A stretch of 64,000 nt of DNA, taken from positions 112,323 to 176,322 of the forward strand of contig NW_005200249.1 of NCBI RefSeq assembly GCF_000372725.1. Direction: 5' to 3'. This document shows, piece by piece, positions 49,279 through 60,281 of the stretch. This DNA is from Emiliania huxleyi CCMP1516 (Eukaryota > Haptophyta > Isochrysidales > Noelaerhabdaceae). The notes under the pieces are model-generated. The model had not been told where the DNA came from. It did not search any database and saw only the letters and a program-made list of their open reading frames with translations. A program made the position numbers and the translations under genes. Each line of letters starts with the position of its first letter. Position 1 is the first letter of the stretch.

Positions 49279-52200
49279 TCAATGAAACACAGCATCAGCG
49301 GGCCGAATCGGCCGGTAGCTTGGCTGCGGCGTTCGAAAGACGAAGAAGGCCGTGGCGAGCGCAGTGAAGGCGACGGCCTGCATCCCGGTGAGCGCCGGCC
49401 CAAACGACGAGTACATGCGCATCTGCCGCCGGGAAGGTGCGGGTGTGGAGGCGAGGGGCGGACGGGGGGGGGGGAGGGGACGGGGGAGGAGGCGCCTGGA
49501 AGAGGATGCCGACAGCGAACGGGCAGAGCATCTCGCCTGCAGCGCGGAGAGGGGCGGTGACCCCTCTCTCTGCCGCAGCCGGAGGGCTGCGCCTCCCTCA
49601 GTGCACCTGCCGACGCCATCAGCTGGAGGACCGCCAGCCGCTGCGGCGTCATCTCGACGCGCAGCTCGGCGGGGAGGGAGACGAGCGCGGGGAAGATTGA
49701 GGAGACGCCGACGCCCAGGCTGAGGGCCGCGGCCAGCAGGGCGCCCTCGCTCGTGCTGGGGGAGGGGGGGGGAGGGGGTGACGGAGAGGCAGGAGGCGGG
49801 ACGGAGGGAGGGAGGCGGAAGGGGCAGGAGCGGGGGGGGGGGGAGGGGGGGAGCGAAGCGGTGGGCGAGTGGCGGCGCTGTGCCGCCGCACGCGCCGCCG
49901 CACCGCGCCTGCAGAAGAGGAGGCTGCCGATGGAGCAGAGCGCGATGTTGAGCAGCAGCACCGGCCACGCCGACTTGACGAAACTCGAACCGACCGCCCA
50001 AGCGACGCGGCCGGCCGACATAGATGTCCAGTAGTTCGAGGTCATCACCTGCGGCGCCGCCGGACGTGCCGTGGACGCGCCCCTCGTGTCCGCGGCAATG
50101 TGCGGGCCCTCCTCACCGCCATCCGCTCGTCTGCCAGCCCGCACCATCGCACGCCGTACGGCGACAGCCACGTGGCTGCCGTGTGCTCGCACCTGCAGGG
50201 AGGCTCCGAGGAAGGTCCGAGAAGGGGCCGAGAAGGGCCACGCCGCCGCGGTGGGATTGCACCCGTTGGCGAAGAAGCCAATCACGCCCGCCGCCGCGAT
50301 GAGCACCGCCGCCCTCCTCCCCTCGCTTCCGCCGCCTGCCAAGCTTCCGCCCAGGCTAGCCCTGCTTCCTCCGCGCGAGTCAGGAGAGGCTCCGCCCAGC
50401 CGCGCCTGTCCACAAATACACGCCTCACACGCCGGCCTGCACGCCGCGCGGCTGATCGCGCCGCCGCCCAGCCGCCTCCTCCTCCCCCAGCTTCCCCCTC
50501 GCGTCGGGCGTGCCGCCTGCAGAAGAGGCACAGAGATCGTGCAGAGGTGCGGGGGAAGGGCGGGAGAAGGCGCCCGGTCGGCGCGCCGCCCTCGTCCCCA
50601 TATCCCTCGTCCCCGCCGCCGCTGTCGCCGGTCGAGGCCACGCCTGCGAGCAGGCTCGGAGAAGGCTCAGAGGAAAGCTTCGGGGGACCGCCCTCGCCGG
50701 TCGAAGGGCGCACCGGCGCGGCTCTGCCCCTTGGGGAGCAGCTCGGACGGCTCCGACTCGGAGCTCACCTTGTGGGGAGGTCAGAGAAGGGTGAGGGAGT
50801 CGGGAGAAGGGCTTCGAGGAGGCGGAGAGAAGGCTGCGACTCCTGAGCGCTGACTGACTGCGTCGAGCTGCAGCCTCGGCCCCTCTCGGCTCCTCTCGGC
50901 TCCTCTCGGCTCCTCTCGGGCTCCTCTCGGGCTCCTCTCGGGCTCCTCTCGGCTCCTCTCGGGCTCCTCTCGGCTCCTCTCGGCTCCTCTCGGGCTCCTC
51001 TCGGGCTCCTCTCGGCTCCTCTCGGCTCCTCTCGGCTCCTCTCGGCTCCTCTCGGCTCCTCTCGGCTCCTCTCGGCTCCTCTCGGCTCCTCTCGGCTCCT
51101 CTCGGCTCCTCTCGGGCTCCTCTCGGCTACTCTCGAGCTCACTGCGTCGAGCTCGGCGGTGGAGCGCGAGGCGGCGCTGCTCTTCCGCTCCGGCGCCGGA
51201 GAGGGCGTGCAAGAGAGGGCGGCGGCGGCGAGGATTGCGGCGGCGGCGAGGGTGTGGAAGGCAGGCCACACGGTTGCCTGCAGCGGGGAGGTGAGGGTCG
51301 GGTGGAGCGAGCGAGCGGCGGGCGGGTGGAGCGAGGGGCGTCGGCAGGGAGGGCTGCTGCGGCAGGGAGGGCTGCTGGGGGAGGGAGGCTGCAAGAGGGA
51401 GGCAGGGGCAGGCGACGGGATGCGAGGCAAGGGGCTGCGAAGGGGAAGGGGGCGTGTGCGGTGCGGCGGGGGTCGGTGTCGCCTCGAGGTAGTGCAGCGA
51501 GGCGGCAACCAGGATTGGCGTCACGAAGGCGCCGCCCGTGAAGAAGACGTTGACGACGGCGACGGCGCCTAGTCAGCCGACCAGTGAGTTGAAGGGCGCC
51601 GGCCGTGAAGCGGACTCTGGCTCACGGGGAGGGGGAGAGGGGGTGGGGGGGGGTGGGGGGGCGGGCGGCACCCCGCTGCCGCCCCGCGTCGGACCGCCAC
51701 AGCCAGAGCGTGAGCATGATGCAGGCAGAGTCTGTGAAGCCGTACCTGCAGCGGCGAGCCCGTGTGAGTGTGGACGGCGGCGGAGAGGGGGGGCGGGGGG
51801 GGGGGGGGGGGGCAGAGGGCGGGGTCCGCACGGGACGCCCGAGGCTGCGACCACGAAGCGGAGCGCGTCCGCCGACGTTGTGAACCCGATCACGGCGCAC
51901 GAGGCGGCGCTCGTCGCCAGCCCTGCGCCGGAGGGCACACGGGTCAGTCTAACCCTAACCCTGACCCTGACCCTAACCCTCAACCCGAACCCGAACCCTG
52001 CGCCGGAGGGCACACGGGTCAGTCCGAGGCGCCGGCCTCCTCCTCGGCCACGCCGGGCTGGTGCGGGGTGCTGCGAGGGCCCGCTGCCGGCAGAGGCGTG
52101 TGCGAGGCTGCGCGTCTTGCGGCGGACTATAGGCCGCGCCGACAGCCATGGCAGCGTGCGGCCGCAGCATCAGCGGAGCAGACAGGGCGCCGCGCGCCGC

Positions 52201-52577
52201 CGAGGCGGAGATGCGCTCGGCGTACCACGCCCACAGAACCGTGCCGAAGAGCTTGGCCAGCCGGTTGGCGAGAACCGCCGTCCCGAGTTGGCCGGGGCTC
52301 AGATGGGTCGTGCGGTGAAAGGTCTCGAGCGAAGGACCAAACGCACCGACCATCCTGCGAGGGCAGGGCAGCGAGAGGTGACGGGCCAAGCTCGCTGCCT
52401 CTCCTGCCAGCGACAGGCCTCTCACGCAGCGCACCCGCCGTTGATGGCCATCGTGCTGCAGTAGAGAGCCGTGACAATCCTCGGAGAGCAGCTCGAGAGC
52501 CCGGCGGCGTCAGACGGCCGCGGAGCCTCCTCGAGCAGCGATACGACCTGCTCGTCCTCGTCCTTGCGCTCAGACAT
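49279..52577 (-). CDS. Major facilitator superfamily transporter, multi-exon
   Basis: Polytopic transporter; substrate not predictable. The start at 52577 gives MSERKDEDEQVVSLLEEAPR, an acidic cytosolic tail, then TALYCSTMAINGG (TM1) joined to VGAFGPSLETFHRTTHLSPG (52350) and QLGTAVLANRLAKLFGTVLW, the MFS TM1-TM2 hairpin. Further helices: AASCAVIGFTTSADALRFVV (51890), DSACIMLTLWLW (51740), GAVAVVNVFFTGGAFVTPIL (51560), VWPAFHTLAAAAILAAAAL (51280), SNYWTSMSAGRVAWAVGSSF (50035), WPVLLLNIALCSIGSLLF, GALLAAALSLGVGVSSIFPA (49740), EMLCPFAVGILFQA (49530) and MQAVAFTALATAFFVFRT (49390). Stop at 49279. Closest in style to the fucose-permease/MFSD4 group. Introns contain GGAGCCGAGA-type (50878-51133) and telomere-like arrays. 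Confidence 0.75.
50878..51133 (-). repeat. CTCTCGGCTC tandem array in an MFS intron
   Basis: About 25 units of CTCTCGG(G)CTC on the plus strand, 10-11 bases each, between two MFS exons. Confidence 0.95.
51921..52024 (-). repeat. Telomere-like array between exact 29-bp duplications
   Basis: 29 bases at 51921-51949 (CCCTGCGCCGGAGGGCACAC...) are repeated exactly at 51996-52024. The 46-base spacer is CTAACCCTGACCC-type repeat. On the coding strand each copy includes a GGCGCAG acceptor. Confidence 0.9.
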
Positions 52578-53990
52578 CTTCGGGGACCAGTCAAGCTACG
52601 CGGTGACAGGCAAGGGGGAGGGCCTGGACGCGAGAGGCTCCAGCCCGGGCCGCCACACGCACACAGAAGCGAACTTGCACCACTTCCTTTTCTTTTTCTC
52701 CCCTTCTTAGCGAGTTCTAGGGCACGGTGCGGGCCCCTGCCGTCTGCCTCAGCCTCCCAGGCGCAGCGGCGGCGCCCGAGGGCTTCACCTCGTCGAGCGC
52801 CCTTTCGTGGTTCACGGATGGGATGTCGACGTCGACGTGTCGTTCTTACCGTCGAGCGTCGTGGTGCTCACCCAGGGCGTCGCCATCCTCGCGCTGCATG
52901 ACCGGTCCTCGGCGACGCGCAGCGCGGCCGTGTTGTCGATCTTGATGATGGTCGGGCCCTTGGGCTTGTATAGCCGAGCGGAGTCCGAAAGGCCGACCGA
53001 GCATGCCCCCGCAGCTTCCAGCTACCTAACCTAACCTAAAGCAGCTAACGCTCGGAGCTAACCCTCGGAGAGAGAACCGTGGTATGGCCTTGCGAACGCG
53101 CACCCCCCAGGGTCAGGGCTCTCTTGGGTTTGCCCGCAGCCCGTCCCCGAGCATCTGGCCCGCTGGGTGCGCTTCTTAGCTCCCCGCTCCCCGAGGGCGG
53201 TGGCGGAGACGGGTGCGGCGAGGAGGGGAGCGGGGGGGGGGAGGGGGGGAGAGGAAGAAAGGAGGTTTGACGGGTGGGAGCGAACACCACCCTTCCGGGA
53301 TTTCCGTGCCAGCAATAATAATAATAATTACCCCCCCCCCCCCTCCGCAAAAGAAAAGCGAAGCCAAGGCCGTTTCGCGTAAACGGCGTCGAAAAGCCCG
53401 CCGGGTTTGATCGACAATCGCGAGATTGACCGCCGTTGACCAGAGAATCGACGGCAGCATACAAACGATGTGCCAGGCTTGCGCGGCGCTCGCGCCGCGC
53501 CGGCTGGCCCATCGAGCGCGCTCTCTGGCGCTGTCCGGGCCACGCGCGGCGCCGCGCGTGCCGCGCGCCACTCGCCGTGGCAGGCAGTTCAGCGCCAAAG
53601 CCGCCTCGCCAACACCGCACACAGCACCAGGAGGCTGCCCACCAAGCAGCAGAGTGCTGCACCGGCATGCAGCGGAGGCTGTGGCGCTGCAGCGCCGTCT
53701 CCCCGCCCTGTCCACGGAGCAGGCGCGCGGCGGCACGGCCCTCCACCAGTCGCAGGAGGTGCGCACCTCCCAGAGGAAGCACCAGATGCTCCCTCAGCAC
53801 ACGCAGCTTTGCGCAGCGCAGCGCACGGGCCACGCCACGCAAAGCCGACCCTCAGTCTGCCCGAGAGGCTGTCTGCGGAAGGCCTGGCAAGCGCGCGCCC
53901 GCCTCCTCCGCGGCCATGCCCTCCGCCCGGGCGAGCGAGCAACAAAGAGCGCCATACACAGGCCCCTCTTTTCTACACTAGCACGGCGTA
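52578..53990. other. Intergenic stretch
   Basis: No confident gene. The plus frame at 52807-53034 (SFLPSSVVVLTQGVAILALH, stop 53034) is protein-like but unassigned. CTAACC repeats at 53026-53038 and a TAA/C-run (53315-53343) are present. Confidence 0.45.
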
Positions 53991-54572
53991 CCTTCTCTTG
54001 AACAAGTTATTTAGGACCACCCCCCTACCGCCGCCCAGTACGTGCTCCGCAGCTGAGCCCACGCACCCCACAGCAGCTCAGGGACACAATGAGCTCGCAT
54101 ACGAGTGCTGGTAAGCACAGCTCGACGCGTACTCGAATGCTGCCACTGTCATTCTAGCCGGCGAGCGGCGGCGTCACCGCGTCGACTCTCGCATCGCGAT
54201 GAGACGCACTGCTTGCCCAGACGCGCGCCTTGGCGCGCTCCTGTGGTGCAGGAGGAAGGCCAGCGGTCGTGCTGCGCAGGCAGGCCCGGCCGTCTGGCTG
54301 AAGGGAGCAGCAGCTGGCGCTCAACAGCAGCGCTGGCGAGCAGCGCAGCCACACCACACTCCCGCCAAGCCACGTGTCATTTCCCGCCAAGATTTGGCGC
54401 CAAAATGGCACTCTAGTGTCCACCTAGCCACGTGGTCGCGGCCTGAAGCTCCAAGCTTCTGGGAGTGAGGTCCCACATCACAGGGCTCCATTTGGCTCAG
54501 TTGGAGGCACCGTCCAATCGTTCGCCGATGTCCGGAACCGGGGTGGTCCTAAATAACTTGTTCAAGAGAAGG
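53991..54572. mobile_element. MITE-like element with 33-bp perfect inverted repeats
   Basis: 33 bases at 53991-54023 (CCTTCTCTTGAACAAGTTAT...) are the exact reverse complement of 54540-54572. The 516-base interior has no recognisable gene. A target duplication is not clear. It sits about 120 bases upstream of an AAAP transporter start. Confidence 0.75.
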
Positions 54573-54689
54573 AGCACTTGGAGCACTTGGAGAGCAGTCG
54601 GCAACCTCACATCCAGGGCCGGTGAGCTGAGAAGGTAAAGTTTTTGCCGCTCGCGCTTCTTCCACCACGTCTCTCGCGACGTTCCGCCA

Positions 54690-57600
54690 ATGCCAATGCA
54701 GGATCAGTCCCCCACTGGCATCTTCTACCTCGCCGTCAACTTCATCCTCGGCGCCGGCGTGCTCGGCTTGCCGCACGCCGTCGCCGCGGCCGGCATCGCA
54801 GCCTCTGCCTTGTCGCTCGTCGTCGTCGCCGCGCTTTCGCTCCTGACGTGTTCGTGGCTGCTCGAGGCGGGAGACCGGGCCAACGCGGTGCAGAACCACG
54901 TCTCGAGCAAGGTGGTCCACCCCCTCACGCCGCACGAAGTTGTCGTGCGGCACGCCGACGGTGGCCAGTCGCTTCTCGAGCCAGCGGCGCCCTTCCACCG
55001 CCGCGACCGCGCAAACTCGAGGGACGGCGCGCCGCGCTCGCACTCGAGGGAGCGCACTCCGCGCTCCGCCCTCGTCGCCGCCCGCCTCTCCGCGCCGCTC
55101 ACCGAGCCGCTCATCGGCGGTGCTACCTCGCAGCTGGAAGGCCTCCCTGTCGGTGCCGTCGGCGTCTCTTCACACGGCATGCTGTGTGACCAGGCGCCCC
55201 CTCGCAGCTGGACGAGTACCGCGCCGCCTACCGCTGGTGGGGGGGAGGCTTTTCGGTCGGCGCGAGGGACTCGCAGCTCAAGGCGAGACACTTCCGATAC
55301 ATTTCCGAGACACTTCCGAGCACTTATCGCTTCCATACCCTTCCATACCCTGGGGCTTGCAAGACACGTCCTAGACACGTGCTCAGCTCGCAGCAAGGGC
55401 CGTCCGCCCGCTCCTCGCCCGTGGGGGGACCCGCCCCCCCCCCCCCCCCGCGCCCGTCCCGCAGGCCCTCCGCCCGCTCCTCGTCTGGGAGCCGCAGCGC
55501 CACCGCGAGCTGCAGCCGCTCCAGCTCCTCCCTCCTCCGCCTCCGATTGACGTCCCCCAGACCGTCGGCAGCCCCGCCACCTCCGCCGCATCGCTCGACC
55601 CGGCGGGCGCCTCCGCGCCGCTCCGCAGGTCCGCCTCCTCCCCGGCGGAGCTGGCGTGCTGCGAGGTCTCGAGGTCTCGAGGTCTCCTCTCAGCGCCTCT
55701 CCTCTGCTCAGGTCGGGATCCTTCTCGGTCGACCTCGCCGCAGCCCTCAAGGCGCAGCGGGCGAGTGCGGCACGTCGAGAGGACACGCCCAGGACATGTC
55801 CGGGACGCGTCTCTAGGCGGAGGTGCAGCAGGCGAGCGCGGAGGCGAGCGCGGCAGGTGCAGTCGGGGCTGGCGGCTACTCCTGCACCAACTGGGCCATC
55901 CCTCGGCTCGGCGACCTCTTCGGCGAGGCGGCGCGATCGCCCTTCGCGCCGCGGCGCGAGCCGCTCTACAGCCCTCCGCCCTTCAGCCCCGGCGCCGGCT
56001 GCTCGAGCGGCGCGTCGTCGGCGCTCGGCTCGCCTTACCGGCAGCCGCCGCCGCCCGCTGCCCGCTCGCACCAGCCGGGCGGTGCAGCACCGGCCCCGCT
56101 GCTCGAGCCGCTGCTTCCGCAGGGCGGGGGAGGAGGGGGAGGAGGGGGGGGAGGGGGCGACGTCGAGGCGGCGCGCGGCGCAAAGGGGTGCGGCGCGGGT
56201 CCTGACTGGAGCACTCCTGCGGACATCTCTGCGCTCGAGGTGGGCACTTCCTAGACACTTCCTAGACACGTCCTAGACACGTCCTAGACACGTCCTCTGC
56301 GCTCGAGGTGGGCGCCCCTCCGCACGCGCCTCGGCTGTGAAGGAGAGCTCACCTGAGCCCCCACTCGGGCCCGCGCGAGCAGGTCGCCCAGCTCTGCACC
56401 CTCTTCCTCGGCTGGAGGTCGCGCGCAGCTTGGATCGGCGCCGTCTGCTCGCTGCACCTGGCGCACCCACACGCGCCCTCTGCGCCGCCCGTGTACGGCG
56501 TCTCTTCACGGCGGCCGCTGCGAGCAGGCGGCGATGTGGACCTGCTGCGCCATCTGGGTTGCAACGGCGCACGCCTCGCTCGGCTACCCGCCCAGCCTCG
56601 ACCCGACCGCCTCTCCTGGCCCGCTCCTCGCCCTGTGCGCCTCCGTCCTGCTGCCGCTCTGCGCGCTGCAGGCGGGAGGGCGGCGGATCCCCCGCTGCCT
56701 CGGGACGCGTCCACGACACGTCCGCAAGCTGCCTCTGCAGGCGAGGGGCTCCGGCTCGACCGCGCACGTGCAGGGCCAGCTTGCCGTCGCCACCCTCGGC
56801 ACCGCCCTCCTGGCCGGAAGTCGATCCCTCGCACCTCCCGGACACGTCGTGGACGTGTCCCGTAGGCACCCTCCTCCTGATGGTTGCGACGCTCGCGTCT
56901 GCGCTCGCCCTCGCCGCCGCCGACCCCTCCGCGCCGCGCCTCTTTGCCTCGCCGCGCACCCGGCGCTCCTCCGCCCAGCCGCATGACACGCCCATGGCAC
57001 GACACGTCCACGACACGCCCGCCTCACGCGGCACTCCCCCGAGCCTGATGGCACGCCCATGACCATGGTCCCCCCCCCCCCCCCGGCCCCCTCCCCGCAG
57101 GCACTCCGGCTCCGTCCAGCCGCTCGTCGACCTGCAGGGCTACAGCGGCGCGCTGCCAACCTTCCTCTTCTCGCACATTGTCCAGCAGTCCGTCCCCTCG
57201 CTCCGCCGCGCCGCCGCGGCGCCCGAAGCGACGCGCGCTGCGCTCAGCGGCGCGCTGGCGGCGTGCTGCGCGCTCTACCTGCTCCTCGGCTGCCTCGCCG
57301 CCTCCTACTTTGGACCCGACACCGCCCCGCTCGTGACGCTCAACTTTGAGCTCTTCACGGGCGGCGCGCCCGCAGGCACGGCGCGCCCGCTCTGGGCGCG
57401 TGTCGTGGCGGGCTGGGTGACGCTGCTGCCGCTCCTCACGACGACCGCCGCCTTCCCGCTCTTCAACGGCGTACTGGCCGCCAACCTCGTGCACGCTCTA
57501 CCACCCAAGCTCGCGACGCCCACCGTCGCCGCCGCGCTCTGCGCGCTGCCGCCGCTGCTGCTAACCGGCGCCGTCACCGACACGACCTTCCTCTTCCAGC

Positions 57601-57921
57601 TCTGCGGCCTCTCGGGGTTCGCCATCGTCTTCTTCGTGCCCGCGGCGCTGCAGCACGCCTCGCTGCGCGCCTCAGTGGCGCGCTGGGGCGAGGCGGGCCG
57701 CGCGCCACGCCTTCTTCAGCGCATTGTCCGAGCGTCGCGTGAGCCTTGCGTTGCTCTCTCCTTAGGCGGGCCGCGACACGCCCCACTCGACTTGCTTCTC
57801 GGGCGCGAGGCCGGTCCTCGCCGTCGTCGCCCTCGGCGGCGCAGCCTTTGCCCAAAACGCGTGGACGCTGCTCCTCCGGCCTCTCCTCGCCAGCCTCGTC
57901 GGCGCGGCGCCCGGCCTCTGA
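54690..57921 (+). CDS. Second AAAP (SLC38-like) amino acid transporter, multi-exon
   Basis: The start at 54690 gives MPMQDQSPTGIFYLAVNFIL and GAGVLGLPHAVAAAGI, the family's TM1. TM2 (AASALSLVVVAALSLLTCSW) follows, then a very long hydrophilic loop coded by several exons (55000-56240), including LIGGAPSQLDEYRAAYRWWG after splicing. Later parts: MWTCCAIWVATAHASLGYPP (56534), LAVATLGTALLAG (56780), QGYSGALPTFLFSHIVQQSV (57137; counterpart of the AFxCH helix), CCALYLLLGCLAASYFG (57265), VVAGWVTLLPLLTTTAAFPL (57403), DTTFLFQLCGLSGFAIVFFV (57580) and a last helix ending LVGAAPGL at 57921. It is not closely similar to the AAAP gene at 11908. Introns 55120 and 55752 are introner-like; C-runs precede acceptors at 55436 and 57066. 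Confidence 0.75.
55120..55193 (+). repeat. Introner-like intron, hairpin family
   Basis: GTGCTACCTCGCAGCTGGA (55120-55138) resembles the next exon start GCGCCCCCTCGCAGCTGGA (55194). The core has CTTCACACGG...TGTGTGACCAG. Confidence 0.75.
55752..55816 (+). repeat. Introner-like intron, decamer family
   Basis: Intron start GCGCAGCGGGCGAGTGCGG; next exon GCGGAGGTGCAGCAGGCGAG, similar with an offset. The core has GGACACGCCCAGGACATGTC and ends TCTCTAG. Confidence 0.6.
56230..56312 (+). repeat. CTAGACACTTC/CGTC array with exon-edge copies
   Basis: CTCTGCGCTCGAGGTGGGC before the array (about 56228-56246) is repeated after it (56293-56311). The array has five decamer-like units. Reverse orientation counterpart of the DNMT5 arrays at 18850, 19115 and 22370. 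Confidence 0.85.
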
Positions 57922-60281
57922 GGCCTCACCACGGCACGCCTACCCAGAACCACCCGAAAAAAGGACTGGGTCCGCGTTTCGACCGACCCCGCCGCGCCGC
58001 TGCACTCGTCGGGCCGGTCATCTGCACTCATCAACACACACTCTCACTCACCATCGACCGAACGAAGCCTCTGCACACGGCGTCAGACTAGAGGTGGTTA
58101 AAACTCCCTTTAGTTCTCTCTCATAAAATCTCTGTAGAGCTGTAGTGTGTAGAGCTCTACATCCGCCGCGCGGGACGAAGCGCCTCCCTCCGTTGTAGCT
58201 TGAGTAGAGCATCGTATATGTACGGGGTGTGGAGGGTGAGTTGACCAGAGGTTGTGCGCTGGGCCCTCCTGCTCGGCTCCAGCAAGTAGACAAGTGTTGA
58301 AGCCTCTGCACACGGCGTCAGACTAGAGGTGGTTAAAACTCCCTTTGTCCTCTCTCATAAAATCTCTAACGCTACCGCATGGCCGAGCAGCGAGCAGTAA
58401 CTAACCATTCGTGTTGAATTGCCTTATCCGTTATCGACAAACGGATTTTAAGAGTGTTGGTGAGAGTGTGAACTCAAACCTACTTCCTGACCGTAGCCTG
58501 ACCGTCCTTACGGTGGCCGGAGCACCACCCACTAGCTGCATGATCACCGGCCGGTCACCTGGTCACCGATCACCGGCCTTTGGAGAGTTCTCTCAGGACT
58601 CCTTATTCAGGGGGTGATCGGTGATCGAAATGCGGCGGCACGTAACGTCGAAAACAAGGACGCGACTGCCGCCCCCCACCTTACCAGGTACTCGAGTAGG
58701 CCATCGCTTTGCTGAGAGATCAGGCGCCTGACTGGCGACAGTGAGCGTCTCCTACTTATGGATTGCGCTCGAGGTCCGAGGAGCGCAAGAGCGCGCCGCA
58801 GGCGAAGCGATTTTTTGGGCGGCAGGCTCTTCCAGTTTATCTTGTGATCACGCTCGAGCCTGTGAATAGGCCCCGGAGGCCTCAACCCTCAACTAAAGGG
58901 TTGAGGGGGGGTCTCAACCGTCAACCAGATGGTTGAGGGGGGGCCTCAACCCTCAACCCCTCAACCACCCCTCTGGGTAGAATCTAATGGCGTTTAAAAG
59001 CCCGTCTTGTCCTTTCGCCTGCGGACGGATGACGCACGCGGCGCCATGACAGCCCCACCGCTCCGCGCAGCACACTCCACGTAGCACACTCTCGCCGTGA
59101 GCGCGGTGTGTTGGGGCTATTGTGCTTGTAGCGGGGGCGAGCGCGGCGAAGGTCCAATCCACACTAGCACATCTGTCTGCTCCGCTCATGGCGCGTGGGA
59201 TTGTGGTAACTGGTGTGCTGAGCGTGTGACCGAATCGCGTACACCGGCCTCCACACGTGCCTCCTTTTGTTTTTTCAAAACTCAAAGCGCGGGATAAGGG
59301 TAGACAGGGCATGATAGTGGTTCGTCGTTCGTGCGTCGGTCGCGTACCGGGGGAGGGAGCGACACGCCCGCCGGCGATAACCCGCGGTCTGCGCCCCGCA
59401 TGTCAAATTCTTCTCAGTCGAATGCGAGCCAGTTCGCTCGCGACGCCGACGCCGACGCCGCCGCCGGCACTACCGCGGCGGCCGGTCGAGCGGCCGCCCC
59501 GGCCAGCGGCCGTATCGAGCCTGCCCGTCGCGAAGGTGCGGACCTCACACGCCCGACCGGCCGCCCGCGCCGCGCCCATGTCCGGCTCTCGAAGCCCAGC
59601 GCCACGCCGCTACGACTCCCGTCGCGACGACTCCCGTGCTCGCTCGTGGCGCAGGCGATCGACTCCTGACTTCCACTGAGCGGATGGGCGCGTTCCCGCC
59701 GCGACCCGGTACTCTCGAACGACTTTTGAGGGCAAAAGGTGCCGCCCGAGCCCAATCCCGCCGCCCGCCGCCCGAGATCAGCTGCCACCGGCCAGCGCGC
59801 GCGCGGAGACCTGCCGCGAGCGCCTCCGTGGCCCTAGCTGGGGTGATTAGCAAGCGCCTCGGCAATTTGGATTCGCGCCTCGGGCTTTTCCGCGCGCGTG
59901 ATCAGTCTCGCGTTATCTCCTTTTTTAGGCGCCTGTTTTCGGCCTCTGAAGAGCACCGTCGAGGCGTCGATGCTCGCCTCCACGCCCACGCCTCCGCGAT
60001 TGGGGCGCCTTGTCGACGGGATCAATTGTGATTCCGGGCGTATTTTTCTGGTATCTTACTCGCACGTCGGCGACTCTTAGTCGCTTCTCCGTGCCACGAG
60101 GCGCCTCTGTACTGTGTCCGTGGGGCGAGATCCGAACTAACATTCGGGAACATTTCAGTAAGATATCAGAAAAATGCGCGTTCACTCACAATTCATGTGT
60201 ATATGAACGGTGCCGACGGGTTTGGCGAGCAGCGAAGCCGTCCAGGCGTAGCAACGCGACGGTTTCGGAGGCCGAGGGCTC
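57922..60281. other. Repeat-rich stretch without a confident gene
   Basis: Contains 69-70-bp direct copies at 58064-58133 and 58299-58367 around a GTAGAG foldback fragment and the dispersed repeat 58222-58298; CAACC/GGTTG hairpin minisatellite at 58880-58972; and a short plus frame at 59400-59669 (MSNSSQSNASQFARDADADA...) of unknown status. Confidence 0.6.
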
